64,000 bases of DNA from NCBI RefSeq assembly GCF_003367395.1, contig NZ_CP031417.1, positions 806,001 to 870,000 of the forward strand, written 5' to 3'. The translations under genes and the position numbers were made by a program. Of the stretch, positions 45,214 through 55,398 are shown piece after piece (the first letter of the stretch is position 1; the number at the start of each line of letters is the position of its first letter). This stretch comes from Pseudolabrys taiwanensis (lineage in GTDB: Bacteria; Pseudomonadota; Alphaproteobacteria; Rhizobiales; Xanthobacteraceae). The notes below the pieces were generated by a model, which was not told the DNA's origin, made no database searches, and saw nothing but the letters and a program-made list of their open reading frames with translations.

Positions 45214-45396
45214 ATGGCTGAAAGATCAAAACCGGAAGACTTGGAAGGACGGTCGGCGGTAGCCAGCTATGTCGCCTCCCTGTCTGCGGATCTAGCGAGC
45301 CTCGCGCGCCGCAATGGGCTCGATACCGTTGGCTACCTCCTGGAAATGGTCCGGCTCGAGGCCGAGAGCGTGTCCCGGCCGAACGGCCGTCCGTGA
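45214..45396 (+). CDS. Small helical protein
   Basis: A 60-residue protein: AERSKPEDLEGRSAVASYVA, then SLSADLASLARRNGLDTVGY and LLEMVRLEAESVSRPNG. It is helical, with no membrane segment or cysteine. A hairpin with a T-run (45099-45104/45114-45119) and an A/T-rich stretch lie upstream. It ends immediately next to the transglycosylase stop (45397), convergent with it. I do not recognise a named family; similar short proteins occur in Hyphomicrobiales. Confidence 0.65.
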   Translation: MAERSKPEDLEGRSAVASYVASLSADLASLARRNGLDTVGYLLEMVRLEAESVSRPNGRP

Positions 45397-46572
45397 TCAG
45401 TTAACCTTCACCCCGAGTTTTTCCAGCAGCAGCGGCGTCGGGTTGCCGTCCGGCACCATGCCGAGCTTCTTTTGCTCGGCGCGGATGTTGTCGCGCAGAT
45501 CGAAATCCACGTGACCTTCGAATTCGTTCACCTTGTAGCCGAGCGAGGCGAGCTTGCGCTGTAAAGCGATGCGGGCGTCGCGCGGCAGCGGCCGGTCGTC
45601 CGTCGGCCACTTCGCGGCGATCGGCGGGCCGCCTTGCATGCGATCGGCGAGATGGCCGACCGCGATCGCATAGGCGTCGGAGTTATTGTACTCCTTCAGC
45701 ACATCGAAGTTCTCGGTGACGATGAAGCCGGGACCTTTGTAGCCGCTCGGAAAGAACAAGATGCCGCTGCCGCTCGACGGGAACGGCTGGCCGTTGGCCC
45801 GGCGCACGCCGCGTTGCGTCCATTCGGCGAAGCTGCCGCGGCTGAGCATGTAGTCGAAGTTGCGCGGCACCGTGACCTCGAAGCCCCAGGGCAGGCCATA
45901 AACCCAGTTGCCCTGGCGCAAGTAGTTGCCCGTGGAGCCGAGCACGTCGGGCACGTTGTCCCAAAGGTCGACTTTGCCGTCGCCGGAGAAGTCGATCGCG
46001 TAGTCGACGACGTTCGACGGCATGAATTGCGACTGGCCGATGGCGCCGGCCCACGAGGACAGCATCTTCTCCCGCGGAAACTTATTGTCCTGCATGATCT
46101 TCATCGCCACGAACAGTTCGTTGCGGAAGTAGGGGTCGCGATATTTCACGTAACCGAGCGTCGCGAGGGAGCGGAAGATGTCCCATTTGTCCTTGGCCGC
46201 GCCGTAATCGCTTTCGATGGCCCACAACGCCGTCAATATCCATCGCTCGACGCGGAAGCGCTGTTCGACCGCATCGAATGTCTTGCGCCATTCGCGCTCT
46301 TTCGCCTGGCCGCGCGCGATGCGGTTCTTGGAGGCGACGCCGTTGACGTAGTCGCCGACCGGCTTGCCGTATTCGGGTTGCCGGCGCGTCGCCTCGATCA
46401 CCCGTTGGTCCGGTGTGACGCCCTTCATCGCCGTGTCGAAGGTCGCGCGCGTGATGCCTTTTGCCTGCGCGTCGGGCCAGGCCTGCCGCACGAAGGTGTC
46501 GAAGTTGTCCTGCGCGAGGGCCGGCGCGGCCGTGAGGAACAGCACGCAGAACGCTGCAAAGCGCATGAGCAT
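45397..46572 (-). CDS. MltB-type lytic murein transglycosylase
   Basis: The 391-residue periplasmic enzyme cleaves glycan chains by intramolecular transglycosylation. The signal peptide LMRFAAFCVLFLTAAPALAQ precedes the catalytic domain, with the glutamate in ALWAIESDYGAAKDKW, SSWAGAIGQSQFMPSN and VVDYAIDFSGDGKVDLWDN. The C-terminus (KLASLGYKVNEFEGHVDFDL) is a peptidoglycan-binding type domain. No lipobox cysteine, so it is probably soluble in the periplasm. It sits between dprA and topA. Confidence 0.93.
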   Translation of the reverse strand: MLMRFAAFCVLFLTAAPALAQDNFDTFVRQAWPDAQAKGITRATFDTAMKGVTPDQRVIEATRRQPEYGKPVGDYVNGVASKNRIARGQAKEREWRKTFDAVEQRFRVERWILTALWAIESDYGAAKDKWDIFRSLATLGYVKYRDPYFRNELFVAMKIMQDNKFPREKMLSSWAGAIGQSQFMPSNVVDYAIDFSGDGKVDLWDNVPDVLGSTGNYLRQGNWVYGLPWGFEVTVPRNFDYMLSRGSFAEWTQRGVRRANGQPFPSSGSGILFFPSGYKGPGFIVTENFDVLKEYNNSDAYAIAVGHLADRMQGGPPIAAKWPTDDRPLPRDARIALQRKLASLGYKVNEFEGHVDFDLRDNIRAEQKKLGMVPDGNPTPLLLEKLGVKVN

Positions 46573-46599
46573 GGTTGCCTCTCGAATCGTTGGACGAGT

Positions 46600-47709
46600 T
46601 TACACCAGCGAGACGAAGCTTCCGCCGTGACGTTCGAGCCGCCCGGCCAGCTCCAACTCCAGGAGCACCATGCGCACGATAGCGGGCGAGGCGCGCGACA
46701 GCCGCACGAGATCGTCGATTGTCGTTGGCGTCGGGCCGAGCAAAGCGACGATGCGGTTGCGCTCGTCGTCGCCCGGCTCGGTATTATGTAACGGTGGCTC
46801 GCGCTCCGGTTCTTGTGCCGGCAGATCGAAGCCGCGGCCGAGGATCGGCTCGATGACCGAGAGCACATCGGCGGCTTCGGTGATGAGGATCGCGCCTTGC
46901 TTCAGCAGGCCGTTGGTGCCCTCCGAGCGTGGATCGAGCGGCGAGCCCGGCACGGCAAAGACCTCGCGGCCTTGTTCGCCGGCCATGCGCGCGGTGATCA
47001 ATGAGCCGGAACGGCGCGCGGCCTCGACGATGACGACGCCGACGGCAAGGCCCGAGATCAGGCGGTTGCGGCGCGGGAAGTCGCGCGCGCGCGGCTCCCA
47101 GGTGAGCGGCATCTCCGACACCGCCGCGCCTTGCGGCAGGATCTGCTGCGCCAGTTCGACATGCTCGGCGGGGTAGATGCGCTCGTGCCCACCGGCCAGC
47201 ACGGCGACCGTGCCGGTGTCCAAGCTTGCGCGATGGGCGGCGGCATCGATGCCGCGCGCAAGGCCCGAGACGATGCCGTAGCCGGCCGCGCCGATGTCGC
47301 GCGCCAGTTTGGCGGCGAACTTCATGCCGACCGCCGAGGCATTGCGCGAACCGACAATGGCGACCAAGGGCCGTGCGAGCGTGGCCCGCTGTCCGCGCAC
47401 GGCGAGCAAAGGCGGGGCATCGTCGATCGTCTGCAGGCGCATCGGATAATCGGCCTCGCCCAAAGCGACGAGCTCGATGCCGAGCGAACGGGAGGCTTTC
47501 AGTTCGGCCGCCGCATCTTCGTGCGTGCAGATGCGCGCGCCCGCGGCGCCGCCGCGGCGGGCGAGGCTGGGCAGTGCGTCGAGCGCGGGCCGCGCGCCGC
47601 CGAAATGATTGATCAACTCGCGGAAGGTGCGCGGCCCGACATTGTCGGAACGGATCAGGCGCAGCCAGTCGATCCGCTGCTCATCGGTCAGTCTAATACG
47701 CTCGGTCAC
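46600..47709 (-). CDS. dprA: DprA, DNA processing protein
   Basis: A 369-residue (from GTG 47709) RecA loader used in natural transformation. The Rossmann-like core reads [60 protein letters not shown] and [20 protein letters not shown]. The C-terminal winged helix is present ([20 protein letters not shown]). An ATG at 47736 would add nine residues. The gene follows plsY in the block. No com genes are seen here. Confidence 0.95.
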   Translation of the reverse strand: MTERIRLTDEQRIDWLRLIRSDNVGPRTFRELINHFGGARPALDALPSLARRGGAAGARICTHEDAAAELKASRSLGIELVALGEADYPMRLQTIDDAPPLLAVRGQRATLARPLVAIVGSRNASAVGMKFAAKLARDIGAAGYGIVSGLARGIDAAAHRASLDTGTVAVLAGGHERIYPAEHVELAQQILPQGAAVSEMPLTWEPRARDFPRRNRLISGLAVGVVIVEAARRSGSLITARMAGEQGREVFAVPGSPLDPRSEGTNGLLKQGAILITEAADVLSVIEPILGRGFDLPAQEPEREPPLHNTEPGDDERNRIVALLGPTPTTIDDLVRLSRASPAIVRMVLLELELAGRLERHGGSFVSLV

Positions 47710-47793
47710 ACTCGCCCCCAACCCCGAGGACAGCATCGCCCAGGGCGCGGCGCGGTACAATCAGAAGTTTAGAGCGGGTTGTGGCCCGGTTGC

Positions 47794-48378
47794 TCAGCCC
47801 TTGGCGCCGATCTTGCCTTCGGTGCCCGCGAGCAGGCGCGCGATGTTGGCGCGGTGCATGATCCAGAGCAGGACCGTGAGGACGAGGAACAGCAGCGCGG
47901 TGGTCGGCTGGCCGAGCAGATAGAGCGCCAACGGCGTGAGTGCGCTGGCGATCAACGCCGACAGCGACGAGTAGCGGCCGATGAAGGCGACGACGAGCCA
48001 CAGACCACAGAAGATGAGAGCGGCCGGCCAATAAAGACCGATCAGCAGGCCGATATAGGTGGCAACGCCTTTGCCGCCTTTGAACTTGAGCCACACCGGA
48101 AACAAATGGCCGAGGAAAGCGCCGAGACCGGCGGCGAGCGCCGCTTCGTGGCCGGCGTAATAGCCTGCAAGCAGAACCGCCGCGGTGCCCTTGAGCGCGT
48201 CGCAGAGGAGCGTTGCGGCGGCAAGCCCTTTGCGGCCGGTGCGCAGCACATTGGTGGCGCCGATATTGCCGGAGCCGATGGTGCGCACGTCCGGGCCGCC
48301 GGCGGCGCGCGTGATCACGAGCCCGAACGGAATCGATCCGAGCAAATATCCGAACAGCGCGGCGAGAAGGAGCGTCAT
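47794..48378 (-). CDS. plsY: Glycerol-3-phosphate acyltransferase PlsY
   Basis: The 194-residue inner-membrane enzyme transfers acyl from acyl phosphate to G3P, the first step of phospholipid synthesis. It begins [20 protein letters not shown] and has the [11 protein letters not shown] signature, [17 protein letters not shown], and a C-terminal [17 protein letters not shown]. About five hydrophobic helices. The start overlaps the pyrX stop by 4 bp (ATGA), so the genes are coupled. Confidence 0.95.
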   Translation of the reverse strand: MTLLLAALFGYLLGSIPFGLVITRAAGGPDVRTIGSGNIGATNVLRTGRKGLAAATLLCDALKGTAAVLLAGYYAGHEAALAAGLGAFLGHLFPVWLKFKGGKGVATYIGLLIGLYWPAALIFCGLWLVVAFIGRYSSLSALIASALTPLALYLLGQPTTALLFLVLTVLLWIMHRANIARLLAGTEGKIGAKG

Positions 48379-49676
48379 ACGACTTCGTAGACGGTGCGGC
48401 CGGAGACGATGGTACGCACCACGCGGCCCTGCATGCGCGCCTCGTCGAACGGCGTGTTCTTGCACTTCGACTTGAGTTCGTCCGGATTGACGACCCAGGG
48501 CTGATCCAGGTCGATCACGATCACGTCGGCGGGCGCGCCGGCGCGCAAGCTGCCGCCCGGCAGGCCGAGCAGTTCGGCCGGCCGCGTCGAAGTCGCCCGT
48601 AGCAGCGTCGGCAGATCGATCTCGCCACTGTGCACGAGCCGGAGGCCTGCGATCAGCATGGTCTCGATCCCGATGGCGCCCGGCGCCGCTTCGGCGAAGG
48701 GCAGCCGCTTGGTTTCGACGTCCTGCGGATTGTGATCCGACATGATGACGTCGATGAGACCGGCGCGCAGCGCCTGCACCAGCGCGACGCGATCGGGTTC
48801 CTCGCGGAGCGGCGGCGAGACCTTCAGGAAGGTGCGGTAGGGCCCGATGTCATTCTCGTTGAGCGTGACGTGATTGATCGAGGCTGAGGCGGTGACGGCG
48901 AGCCCCTCATCGCGGGCGCGGCGCAGCACCTCCAGCGACTCCGGGCAGGTGACGGACGCGGCGTGGTAACGCCCGCGCGTGAGCCCGACGAGGCGGAGGT
49001 CGCGCTCGAGCATGATCGTCTCGGCGGCTTTCGGGACGCCGAGCAGGCCGAGGCGGGCGGCGAACTCGCCTTCGTTCATCACGCCATCACCGGTGAGATC
49101 CGGATCCTCGGTGTGATGCACGATGAGCGCATCGAAGTCGCCGGCATAAGTGAGCGCGCGGCGCATCACCTGTGCGTTGGTCACGCTTCTCGCGCCGTCG
49201 GTGAAGGCGACCGCGCCGGCCGCCTTGAGCAGGCCGATCTCGGTCATCTCCTTGCCTTCGAGGCCCTTGGTCAGGGCCGCCATCGGATGCACGTGCACGA
49301 TGGCCGTGTCGCGGGCACGCCGCAGCACGTAATCGACCGTCGCCGGATTGTCGATCACCGGCGAGGTGTCGGGCTGGCAGATGATGGTGGTGACGCCGCC
49401 GGCGGCAGCCGCTTGGCTTGCCGAGGCCAGAGACTCGCGGCTCGCCGCGCCCGGTTCGCCGACAAAGGCGCGCATGTCGACGAGACCCGGCGCCACGACC
49501 TTGCCGCGGCAATCGATGACGTCGGTGCCTTCGGGCACGCCGGCCGCGCCGATGCCTTTCTTGGCCTCGCGGATCACGCCGTCGGCCATCAGCACGTCGG
49601 CGATGCCGTCGAAATCCCGCGAAGGATCGACCACGCGAGCATTGGCGAGCAGGATCGGGCGGCGGTCAGAAAGCAT
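48375..49676 (-). CDS. pyrX: Dihydroorotase-like protein PyrX (metal ligands absent)
   Basis: A 433-residue amidohydrolase-fold protein adjacent to pyrB. Active dihydroorotases carry a PGLIDxHxHxR motif, but here the corresponding segment reads [15 protein letters not shown], lacking both histidines. The other metal region reads [15 protein letters not shown]. So it is the non-catalytic type (PyrX/PyrC') that is structurally required for PyrB in Pseudomonas and kin. The true dihydroorotase must be elsewhere. It would be misannotated pyrC by similarity alone. It follows pyrB by 9 bp. Confidence 0.85.
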   Translation of the reverse strand: MLSDRRPILLANARVVDPSRDFDGIADVLMADGVIREAKKGIGAAGVPEGTDVIDCRGKVVAPGLVDMRAFVGEPGAASRESLASASQAAAAGGVTTIICQPDTSPVIDNPATVDYVLRRARDTAIVHVHPMAALTKGLEGKEMTEIGLLKAAGAVAFTDGARSVTNAQVMRRALTYAGDFDALIVHHTEDPDLTGDGVMNEGEFAARLGLLGVPKAAETIMLERDLRLVGLTRGRYHAASVTCPESLEVLRRARDEGLAVTASASINHVTLNENDIGPYRTFLKVSPPLREEPDRVALVQALRAGLIDVIMSDHNPQDVETKRLPFAEAAPGAIGIETMLIAGLRLVHSGEIDLPTLLRATSTRPAELLGLPGGSLRAGAPADVIVIDLDQPWVVNPDELKSKCKNTPFDEARMQGRVVRTIVSGRTVYEVV

Positions 49677-49685
49677 CTTGCGACT

Positions 49686-50648
49686 TCATGCGTTCGGCAA
49701 ATTGCGGGAGAGCGCTTCCAGCACCGCCATGCGCACGGCGACGCCCATCTCGACCTGTTCGCGGATGAGGGAATGCGCGCCGTCGGCGACGATGGAGTCG
49801 ATCTCGACGCCGCGGTTCATCGGTCCGGGATGCATCACCAGCGCGTCGGGCTTGGCGTAGGACAGCTTCTTCTCGTCGAGGCCGAAATAGTGGAAATACT
49901 CCGACACCGACGGCACGTAGGAGCCGTTCATGCGCTCGCGCTGCAGGCGCAGCATCATGACGATGTCGGCGCCGTTCAAACCCTCGCGCATGTCGCGCGC
50001 GACCTCGACGCCCATGCGCTCGATGCCGGGCGGCAGCAAGGTCGACGGCGCGACCACGCGCACCCGCGCGCCCATGGCGCCCAAGAGGATGATGTTGGAG
50101 CGGGCGACCCGCGAATGCAGGACGTCGCCGCAAATCGCCACGGTGAGACCTTCGATGCGGCCTTTGTTGCGGCGGATGGTGAGCGCGTCGAGCAGCGCCT
50201 GCGTCGGGTGCTCGTGCGCGCCGTCACCGGCATTGATCACCGAGCAGTCGACCTTGCGCGCCAGCAGCGCGACCGCGCCAGAGGCGTGGTGGCGCACGAC
50301 GATCAGGTCGGGATGCATGGCGTTGAGCGTGACGGCGGTATCCATCAGCGTCTCGCCCTTGCGCATCGACGACGACGAGGCGGACATGTTCATGACATCG
50401 GCGCCGAGGCGTTTGCCGGCCAGCTCGAACGACGATTGCGTGCGGGTCGAAACCTCGAAGAACAGATTGATCTGCGTGCGGCCGCGCAGCGTGGTTCGTT
50501 TCTTCTCGATCTGGCGATTGAGAATGACGAATTCTTCGGCGAGGTCGAGAAGACCGGTGATGTCTTCGACGGTAAGCCCTTCGATCCCCAGCAAATGCTT
50601 CTGGCTGAGGACGAATGAGGTTTTCGCGGGGCTGTTCATTAAAGCCAT
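49686..50648 (-). CDS. pyrB: Aspartate carbamoyltransferase catalytic subunit
   Basis: The 320-residue enzyme catalyses the committed step of pyrimidine synthesis. It has [20 protein letters not shown] (carbamoyl phosphate motif STRT), [17 protein letters not shown] and [17 protein letters not shown]. The start is either 50648 or 50639; the upstream 150 bp lack a typical coding pattern. No regulatory PyrI is seen. PyrB in this class associates with PyrX. Confidence 0.96.
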   Translation of the reverse strand: MALMNSPAKTSFVLSQKHLLGIEGLTVEDITGLLDLAEEFVILNRQIEKKRTTLRGRTQINLFFEVSTRTQSSFELAGKRLGADVMNMSASSSSMRKGETLMDTAVTLNAMHPDLIVVRHHASGAVALLARKVDCSVINAGDGAHEHPTQALLDALTIRRNKGRIEGLTVAICGDVLHSRVARSNIILLGAMGARVRVVAPSTLLPPGIERMGVEVARDMREGLNGADIVMMLRLQRERMNGSYVPSVSEYFHYFGLDEKKLSYAKPDALVMHPGPMNRGVEIDSIVADGAHSLIREQVEMGVAVRMAVLEALSRNLPNA

Positions 50649-50879
50649 GTCTATAGGCGCGGCGGCCGGACGCGGCAAGGGCGGGGACGCCCGATCCACA
50701 AGTCGCCGCGCCGCGGGGCGCAAGATGGCTAATTGTTCCCCTACGTCATTGTGATCATTGCCGTTAGGCGCCCCGGAACCACCGGCGTTGATTCTGGGTT
50801 GACGCGGCATTGGTACCGGCGCAGGCGGCGCCGGGCAGGAAACATCGGCCTCGAATGAGGCGACAGAGGAGGCACGCTT

Positions 50880-51320
50880 ATGAAGATGGTTCTGAAAATC
50901 GCGGCTGCGGCCGCTTTGACGGGCGCGATGGCGGTGGCGGCGGTGAGCCCGAGCCAGGCGCGGGACGGCCGCAACGCGGCGGCCGCGATCGGTTTCGGCG
51001 CGGGCGCGCTGGTTGGTGCGGCTGCGGCGAGCGCCAACAACGGCTACTACAATGGGCCGGGTTACTATGACTCCGGCTACGCCTATCAGCCGGGCTATGT
51101 CGAGGACCAGGACTACGCCTATGAGGCCGCTCCGGCCTATCGCGGCGGCTATTATGCCACCGACTCGTATGCCTACGCGCCGCGCGTGAGCCCCGGCCGT
51201 TGCTGGGTGAGCACCGATGATTCCCGCGGCTACGGTTATTACGGCTCTTGCGCGTCGCGCAACTCCGACACCGACGCAGCCTTGGGTCAGGCGCGACCCA
51301 ACAAATCGCTGATCCGCTAA
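50880..51320 (+). CDS. Secreted Gly/Tyr/Ala-rich protein
   Basis: A 146-residue exported protein. The signal sequence [20 protein letters not shown] is followed by a glycine-rich hydrophobic hairpin ([20 protein letters not shown]) and a tyrosine/glycine-rich middle ([20 protein letters not shown]). Two cysteines lie near the C-terminus. Such proteins are common and poorly known in this order. A strong ribosome site (GAGGAGGCAC) precedes the ATG, and a terminator follows at 51331-51358. Confidence 0.75.
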   Translation: MKMVLKIAAAAALTGAMAVAAVSPSQARDGRNAAAAIGFGAGALVGAAAASANNGYYNGPGYYDSGYAYQPGYVEDQDYAYEAAPAYRGGYYATDSYAYAPRVSPGRCWVSTDDSRGYGYYGSCASRNSDTDAALGQARPNKSLIR

Positions 51321-51330
51321 CCGCGGATGG

Positions 51331-51360
51331 CAAGAGGGAGGCGAAAGCCTCCCTCTTTTT
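51331..51360 (+). terminator. Intrinsic terminator
   Basis: AAGAGGGAGGC (51332-51342), loop GAAA, GCCTCCCTCTT (51347-51357), then TTTTTT. The stem is about 11 bp with a GNRA loop and clear T-run. It ends the 50880 gene; with A-side reading it could also serve ruvX. Confidence 0.9.
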
Positions 51361-51387
51361 TTGCGGACGAGACAGCGCTAAGGCGGC

Positions 51388-51852
51388 CTACAGCCGCGCG
51401 AGGCGATCCAGCGCGCCCTGCAAAATGAAGATGGCGGCGTGTTCGTCGATGACGGCCGCTCGCTTGGCGCGGCTGACATCGGCGGCAATCAATTCTCGCT
51501 CGACCGCGGCGGTCGATAGCCGCTCGTCCCAGAACATGATCGGCAAAGCCGTGAGCTTGCCGAAATTGCGCGCGAAGGCGCGGGTGGATTGCGCGCGCGG
51601 ACCTTCCGAGCCGTCCATGTTGATGGGCAGGCCGAGCACGAACCCCACGACCTTACGCTCGGCGGCGAGCGAGAGAACGCGTTGCGCGTCGGTGGTAAAA
51701 TTCTTCCGCGCGATGGTCTCGATCCCCGTCGCCAGCCGGCGATCGGGATCGCTCACGGCGACGCCGATCGTCTTGGTGCCGAGGTCCAGCCCGATCAGCG
51801 CGCCGCGCGCGGGCAGTGCCGGTGCGAGATCGATGAGCGGCCCAATTCCCAT
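51388..51852 (-). CDS. ruvX: RuvX/YqgF, Holliday junction resolvase-like
   Basis: The 154-residue RNase H-fold nuclease reads [40 protein letters not shown] and [17 protein letters not shown]. It matches YqgF, implicated in 16S rRNA 5' end processing. The start (51852) is 2 bp from the stop of the 51855 gene, so the two are probably co-transcribed. Confidence 0.95.
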   Translation of the reverse strand: MGIGPLIDLAPALPARGALIGLDLGTKTIGVAVSDPDRRLATGIETIARKNFTTDAQRVLSLAAERKVVGFVLGLPINMDGSEGPRAQSTRAFARNFGKLTALPIMFWDERLSTAAVERELIAADVSRAKRAAVIDEHAAIFILQGALDRLARL

Positions 51853-51854
51853 GA

Positions 51855-52256
51855 TCAGGAGGCGGGCCGTGCCGGTTCGTGTTCGAGCGACCGCACGAGC
51901 CGGCGGTAGCCGTCGGCATCGGTCTTCTGCAATTCCGCGAGGGCCTCACGCGCCTTGGTCATGGCATTGCCTTTGCGCCACTTGATGATCTCCGTGATCT
52001 TCTTGTCCGCCTCCTTGATCTTTTCAAGCGCGCTTTTGGCTTTCGGGTCGCCGTCCACCGGCATGGTGGTGGCGAGCGCCATCACCACCTCGTTCAGCCA
52101 GCCGATCTGCGTGCCGTAGCTGGCGACGTCCTCGTTGACGGCGCGCTCGACATCGGCATTGCCGGCGAAATTCACCGAGATGTTCGGCGACCACCAGCGC
52201 GTCATGATCTCCTGCCAGTTGCCGGCGGCGCCGGGCAAATTGAACAGGCCAAGCAT
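51855..52256 (-). CDS. Hypothetical helical protein upstream of ruvX
   Basis: A 133-residue protein starting at ATG 52256 after an AGGAGG site 9 bp upstream. It begins [20 protein letters not shown], continues [20 protein letters not shown], and has long charged helices ([20 protein letters not shown], then [20 protein letters not shown]). There is no membrane helix or signal. I do not recognise a family. Its stop is 2 bp from ruvX, so the pair probably shares a transcript. Confidence 0.75.
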   Translation of the reverse strand: MLGLFNLPGAAGNWQEIMTRWWSPNISVNFAGNADVERAVNEDVASYGTQIGWLNEVVMALATTMPVDGDPKAKSALEKIKEADKKITEIIKWRKGNAMTKAREALAELQKTDADGYRRLVRSLEHEPARPAS

Positions 52257-52446
52257 GGTCCAATCCTCCTGCCGCATACGTTCCCGACAGTTTCCATTGT
52301 AGCACGCCCGGCGGGCCGTGCGGGCGGCGGCCATTGCCGATGGCGAACGCTCGGTTCGGCGCTCACGAATTCCCCCCGGCCGCCGAACGCACTATCTTCG
52401 GTGCTCGTTATAATGCGGTGGTGCTCCTGACCGGGAAGGGCGTGCG

Positions 52447-53523
52447 ATGAGCGTCAAGCGGCGTTTGACCGATCTGTTTCATATCGAATTGCCCATCCTG
52501 CTCGCGCCGATGGCGGGCGCCATGGATGTTGCGCTCGCAATCGAAGTCGCCAAGGCCGGCGGGCTCGGCTCGCTGCCGGCGGCCATGCTCTCGGCCGACC
52601 AGTTGCGGGCGCAGGTCGCGGCATTCCGCGCGGCGGTCGACGCGCCGATCAATTTGAACTTCTTCGCGCACACGCCGCCGGTGCCGAACAACGCGCGTGA
52701 GCACGCCTGGCGTGAGGCGCTCAAACCATATTACGCCGCGTACGGCATCGATCCGAATGCGCCGGTGCCGACCAGCAACCGCGCGCCGTTCGACGATGCG
52801 TTCTGCGCGGTGGTCGAAGAGGTGAAGCCCGGCGTTGTGAGCTTCCATTTCGGCCTGCCGGAGCCGTCGCTGGTCGAGCGGGGAAAGGCTGCCGGTTGCA
52901 CGGTCATTGCCTCCGCGACGACGGTGGCCGAAGCGCGCTGGCTGGAGGAGCGCGGCTGCGATGCGATCATCGCACAAGGCTACGAAGCGGGTGGCCATCG
53001 CGGCATCTTCCTTACCGACGATCTGGCGACACAGGTCGGCACTTTCGCGCTGGTGCCGCAGGTTGCCGATGCGGTGAAGGTGCCGGTGATCGCCGCGGGC
53101 GGCATTACCGACGCGCGGGGGATCGTCGCGGCCCTGGCATTGGGCGCCGACGGCGTGCAGATCGGCACGGCCTATCTGCCGAGTCCGGAGTCGAAGATCC
53201 TGCCGCCGCACCGCGCTTTGCTGAAGGCGAAGACCGAGGAGACCGCCGTCACCAATGTAATGACGGGACGGCCGGCGCGCGGTTTCATCAACCGGGTGAT
53301 GCGCGAACTGGGGCCAATCAGCGACCTCTCACCGGCATTCCCGCTCGCCGGCGGGGCGCTCGCGCCGCTGCATGCCAAGGCGCAGGCCCAAGGCTCAGGC
53401 GACTTTTCGTCGATGTGGGCCGGGCAGGCCGCCGCGCTGGCGCGAGAAATGCCCGCGGCTGACCTGACGCGGACATTGTGGAGCGAAGCGCAAGCGTTGA
53501 TGGCGCGCATGGCCGCGCGGTGA
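52447..53523 (+). CDS. Nitronate monooxygenase / 2-nitropropane dioxygenase-like
   Basis: A 358-residue FMN-dependent TIM-barrel protein: LPILLAPMAGAMDVALAIEV, GGLGSLPAAMLSADQLRAQV, a long insertion, and the glycine-rich phosphate region CDAIIAQGYEAGGHRGIFL with ALGADGVQIGTAYLPSPESK. The class oxidises alkyl nitronates. ATG 52447 follows a weak ribosome site. A hairpin separates it from DoxX. Substrate is inferred from family only. Confidence 0.9.
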   Translation: MSVKRRLTDLFHIELPILLAPMAGAMDVALAIEVAKAGGLGSLPAAMLSADQLRAQVAAFRAAVDAPINLNFFAHTPPVPNNAREHAWREALKPYYAAYGIDPNAPVPTSNRAPFDDAFCAVVEEVKPGVVSFHFGLPEPSLVERGKAAGCTVIASATTVAEARWLEERGCDAIIAQGYEAGGHRGIFLTDDLATQVGTFALVPQVADAVKVPVIAAGGITDARGIVAALALGADGVQIGTAYLPSPESKILPPHRALLKAKTEETAVTNVMTGRPARGFINRVMRELGPISDLSPAFPLAGGALAPLHAKAQAQGSGDFSSMWAGQAAALAREMPAADLTRTLWSEAQALMARMAAR

Positions 53524-53526
53524 GGT

Positions 53527-53550
53527 GCCGGCCGTCCGGAGACGGCCGGC
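53527..53550. terminator. Hairpin between convergent genes
   Basis: GCCGGCCGTC (53527-53536), loop CGGA, GACGGCCGGC (53541-53550): a perfect 10-bp GC stem between the nitronate monooxygenase and DoxX genes. There is no T-run, so its action as an intrinsic terminator is uncertain. Confidence 0.5.
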
Positions 53551-53559
53551 GGACAGTGT

Positions 53560-54144
53560 TCAGAATTCCTTCTTGAGCATGCAGCGGTCGACCGACCAGG
53601 AGCCGCCGCCGAAGGCGGCATAGAGGCCGGCGCCGCCGGTCCAGATGATCGACAGCATTTCCGCCTTCTCCTGCACTTGCACGAGGAAAGCGCTGCCGCC
53701 GTCAACGGCGACCTTGGCAATGCCAGCAGGGGTGAAGTTCGCCTGGCCGCCGCTCTTGAGGAAGGCGAGGCCTTCCGGCGTCAGGATCGCCGCGCCGTAG
53801 GGATGGCTGTGGTGGAACCACCAGGTGATCGCAAGCATAACCGTGTTGGCGAGCGCGATCGGCCGCGTCAACAGGCCGACGGCGATGGCGAAGCCGCCGA
53901 CGAACTGCATCACCGCCAACAGCGGCGACCAGAGCCAGCCGGGATAGAAATGAAGATTTTCGACGAAGGCCACTTGGGCAAGCGGCGCCTGAATTTTCGG
54001 CCAACCTTCGTAGACGAGGGCGAGGCCGATCATCACGCGGAAGCCGGCCCAGGCGAGCGGCTGTGCCACCTTGTCGTAGAACGCGCCCATGAAGGGCAGA
54101 ATCATCTTCTCGCGGGGATTGTGAAATAGATCGGTCATCGTCAT
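53560..54144 (-). CDS. DoxX-family membrane protein
   Basis: A 194-residue protein with about four membrane helices: the N-terminal MILPFMGAFYDKVAQPLAWA, FRVMIGLALVYEGWPKIQAP (the DoxX GWPK segment), VMQFVGGFAIAVGLLTRPIA and VMLAITWWFHHSHPYG. DoxX proteins are often linked to redox stress or thiosulfate:quinone oxidoreductases. Function here is unknown. The C-terminus is extended by about 70 residues. An ATG at 54138 may be the true start. Confidence 0.88.
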   Translation of the reverse strand: MTMTDLFHNPREKMILPFMGAFYDKVAQPLAWAGFRVMIGLALVYEGWPKIQAPLAQVAFVENLHFYPGWLWSPLLAVMQFVGGFAIAVGLLTRPIALANTVMLAITWWFHHSHPYGAAILTPEGLAFLKSGGQANFTPAGIAKVAVDGGSAFLVQVQEKAEMLSIIWTGGAGLYAAFGGGSWSVDRCMLKKEF

Positions 54145-54208
54145 TCGCCTTACTTGTGAGCATTACGTCACTAATGTAGCGGCGAGGGCGGTAAAGCGCT
54201 TTGCGAAT

Positions 54209-54231
54209 GATCAACTCCAACCCAGTTGATC
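54209..54231. promoter_or_regulatory. Inverted repeat upstream of dmeF
   Basis: GATCAACT (54209-54216) and AGTTGATC (54224-54231) form a perfect 8-bp inverted repeat with a 7-bp spacer, 67 bp before the dmeF start. Position suits an operator for a metal-responsive regulator, but it is not the known DmeR site type, and no dmeR gene is adjacent. Confidence 0.35.
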
Positions 54232-54297
54232 GATTATCCCAGCGGATTAATGTGCGCCCGATAGATGTGAATGCGCGCACCGATAAGGTCACAGATC

Positions 54298-55329
54298 ATG
54301 CACAGTCATACGATCGAGTCCTGGCAACACGGCCATGTCTTCCTGGGTGCCAAGCACGACCGTCACGAGCGGCGAACCTGGTTCGTGGTGGCGCTGACAG
54401 CGGCCATGATGGTCGCCGAGATCGTCGGCGGCAGCATGTTTGGGTCGATGGCGGTGGTCGCGGATGGGTGGCACATGGCGACCCATGCCGGGGCACTCGC
54501 CATCGCCGCTTTCGCTTACCGCTTCGCGCGGCGTCATGCGCACGATCCGCGCTTCACGTTCGGCACGGGCAAGGTCGGCGAACTCGCCGCTTTCACCAGC
54601 GCGGTGGTGTTGGCGTTGATCGCACTCGCGATCGGCTACGAGGCCATCATGCGTCTGCGCGAGCCGGTGCCGATCGATTTCGCGCAGGCAACCTGGCTGG
54701 CGGTGGTCGGTCTGATGGTGAACCTCGGAAGCGCGTGGCTGCTGGCCGATGATCATCATCACGATCATGGGCACGGCCATGGCCATGGCCATCAACACAC
54801 CCACGACCACGACCATGACCATGATCACGATCATGCGCATGAAGACCATCACGATCATGACCATCACGCGCATCACGGTCACCACGACACCAACCTGCGC
54901 GCGGCCTACGTGCATGTGCTCGCCGACGCCATGACCTCCGTGCTCGCCATCGCCGCGCTCCTGGCCGGCCGGTTCAACGGCTGGGTGTGGATGGACCCGC
55001 TGATGGCGCTGGTGGGGGTCGTGGTGATCCTGAGTTGGTCCGCAGGGCTGTTGCGTGCCGCGGGTGCCGTGCTGCTCGACATGGTGCCCGACCGGCGACT
55101 CGCCGGCACGGTGCGCCGGCGCCTGGAGCTGGACGGCGACCGGGTGAGCGACCTGCATTTGTGGCGGCTGGGGCCCGGCCATGCCGGCCTGATCGCGTCG
55201 GTCGTCTCCGACCGCCCGCAGCCGCCGGCTGCTTATAAAGAGCGGCTGAGCGGGGTGGAGGGGCTGTCGCACGTGACCATCGAGGTGCATGCTTGCGAGG
55301 GCGAACACCCCCACCGGGCCGCGGCCTGA
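54298..55329 (+). CDS. dmeF: DmeF-type cation diffusion facilitator
   Basis: A 343-residue CDF-type metal exporter: MHSHTIESWQHGHVFLGAKH opens as in DmeF, RTWFVVALTAAMMVAEIVGG is TM1, and the metal site residues lie in VADGWHMATHAGA (TM2) and HVLADAMTSVLAI (TM5). Between them is a cytosolic loop rich in His/Asp/Gly, residues about 150-195, from a repetitive DNA tract. Such loops bind Co, Ni or Zn. DmeF exports cobalt and nickel in rhizobia. Its usual dmeR regulator gene is missing. Confidence 0.93.
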   Translation: MHSHTIESWQHGHVFLGAKHDRHERRTWFVVALTAAMMVAEIVGGSMFGSMAVVADGWHMATHAGALAIAAFAYRFARRHAHDPRFTFGTGKVGELAAFTSAVVLALIALAIGYEAIMRLREPVPIDFAQATWLAVVGLMVNLGSAWLLADDHHHDHGHGHGHGHQHTHDHDHDHDHDHAHEDHHDHDHHAHHGHHDTNLRAAYVHVLADAMTSVLAIAALLAGRFNGWVWMDPLMALVGVVVILSWSAGLLRAAGAVLLDMVPDRRLAGTVRRRLELDGDRVSDLHLWRLGPGHAGLIASVVSDRPQPPAAYKERLSGVEGLSHVTIEVHACEGEHPHRAAA

Positions 55330-55398
55330 GGGTGCATTGCGATGGCCTTTGACGGTCTGCTATAGGCGGGACGCCGCTTCACCCCGAGCCGAGGTTTC

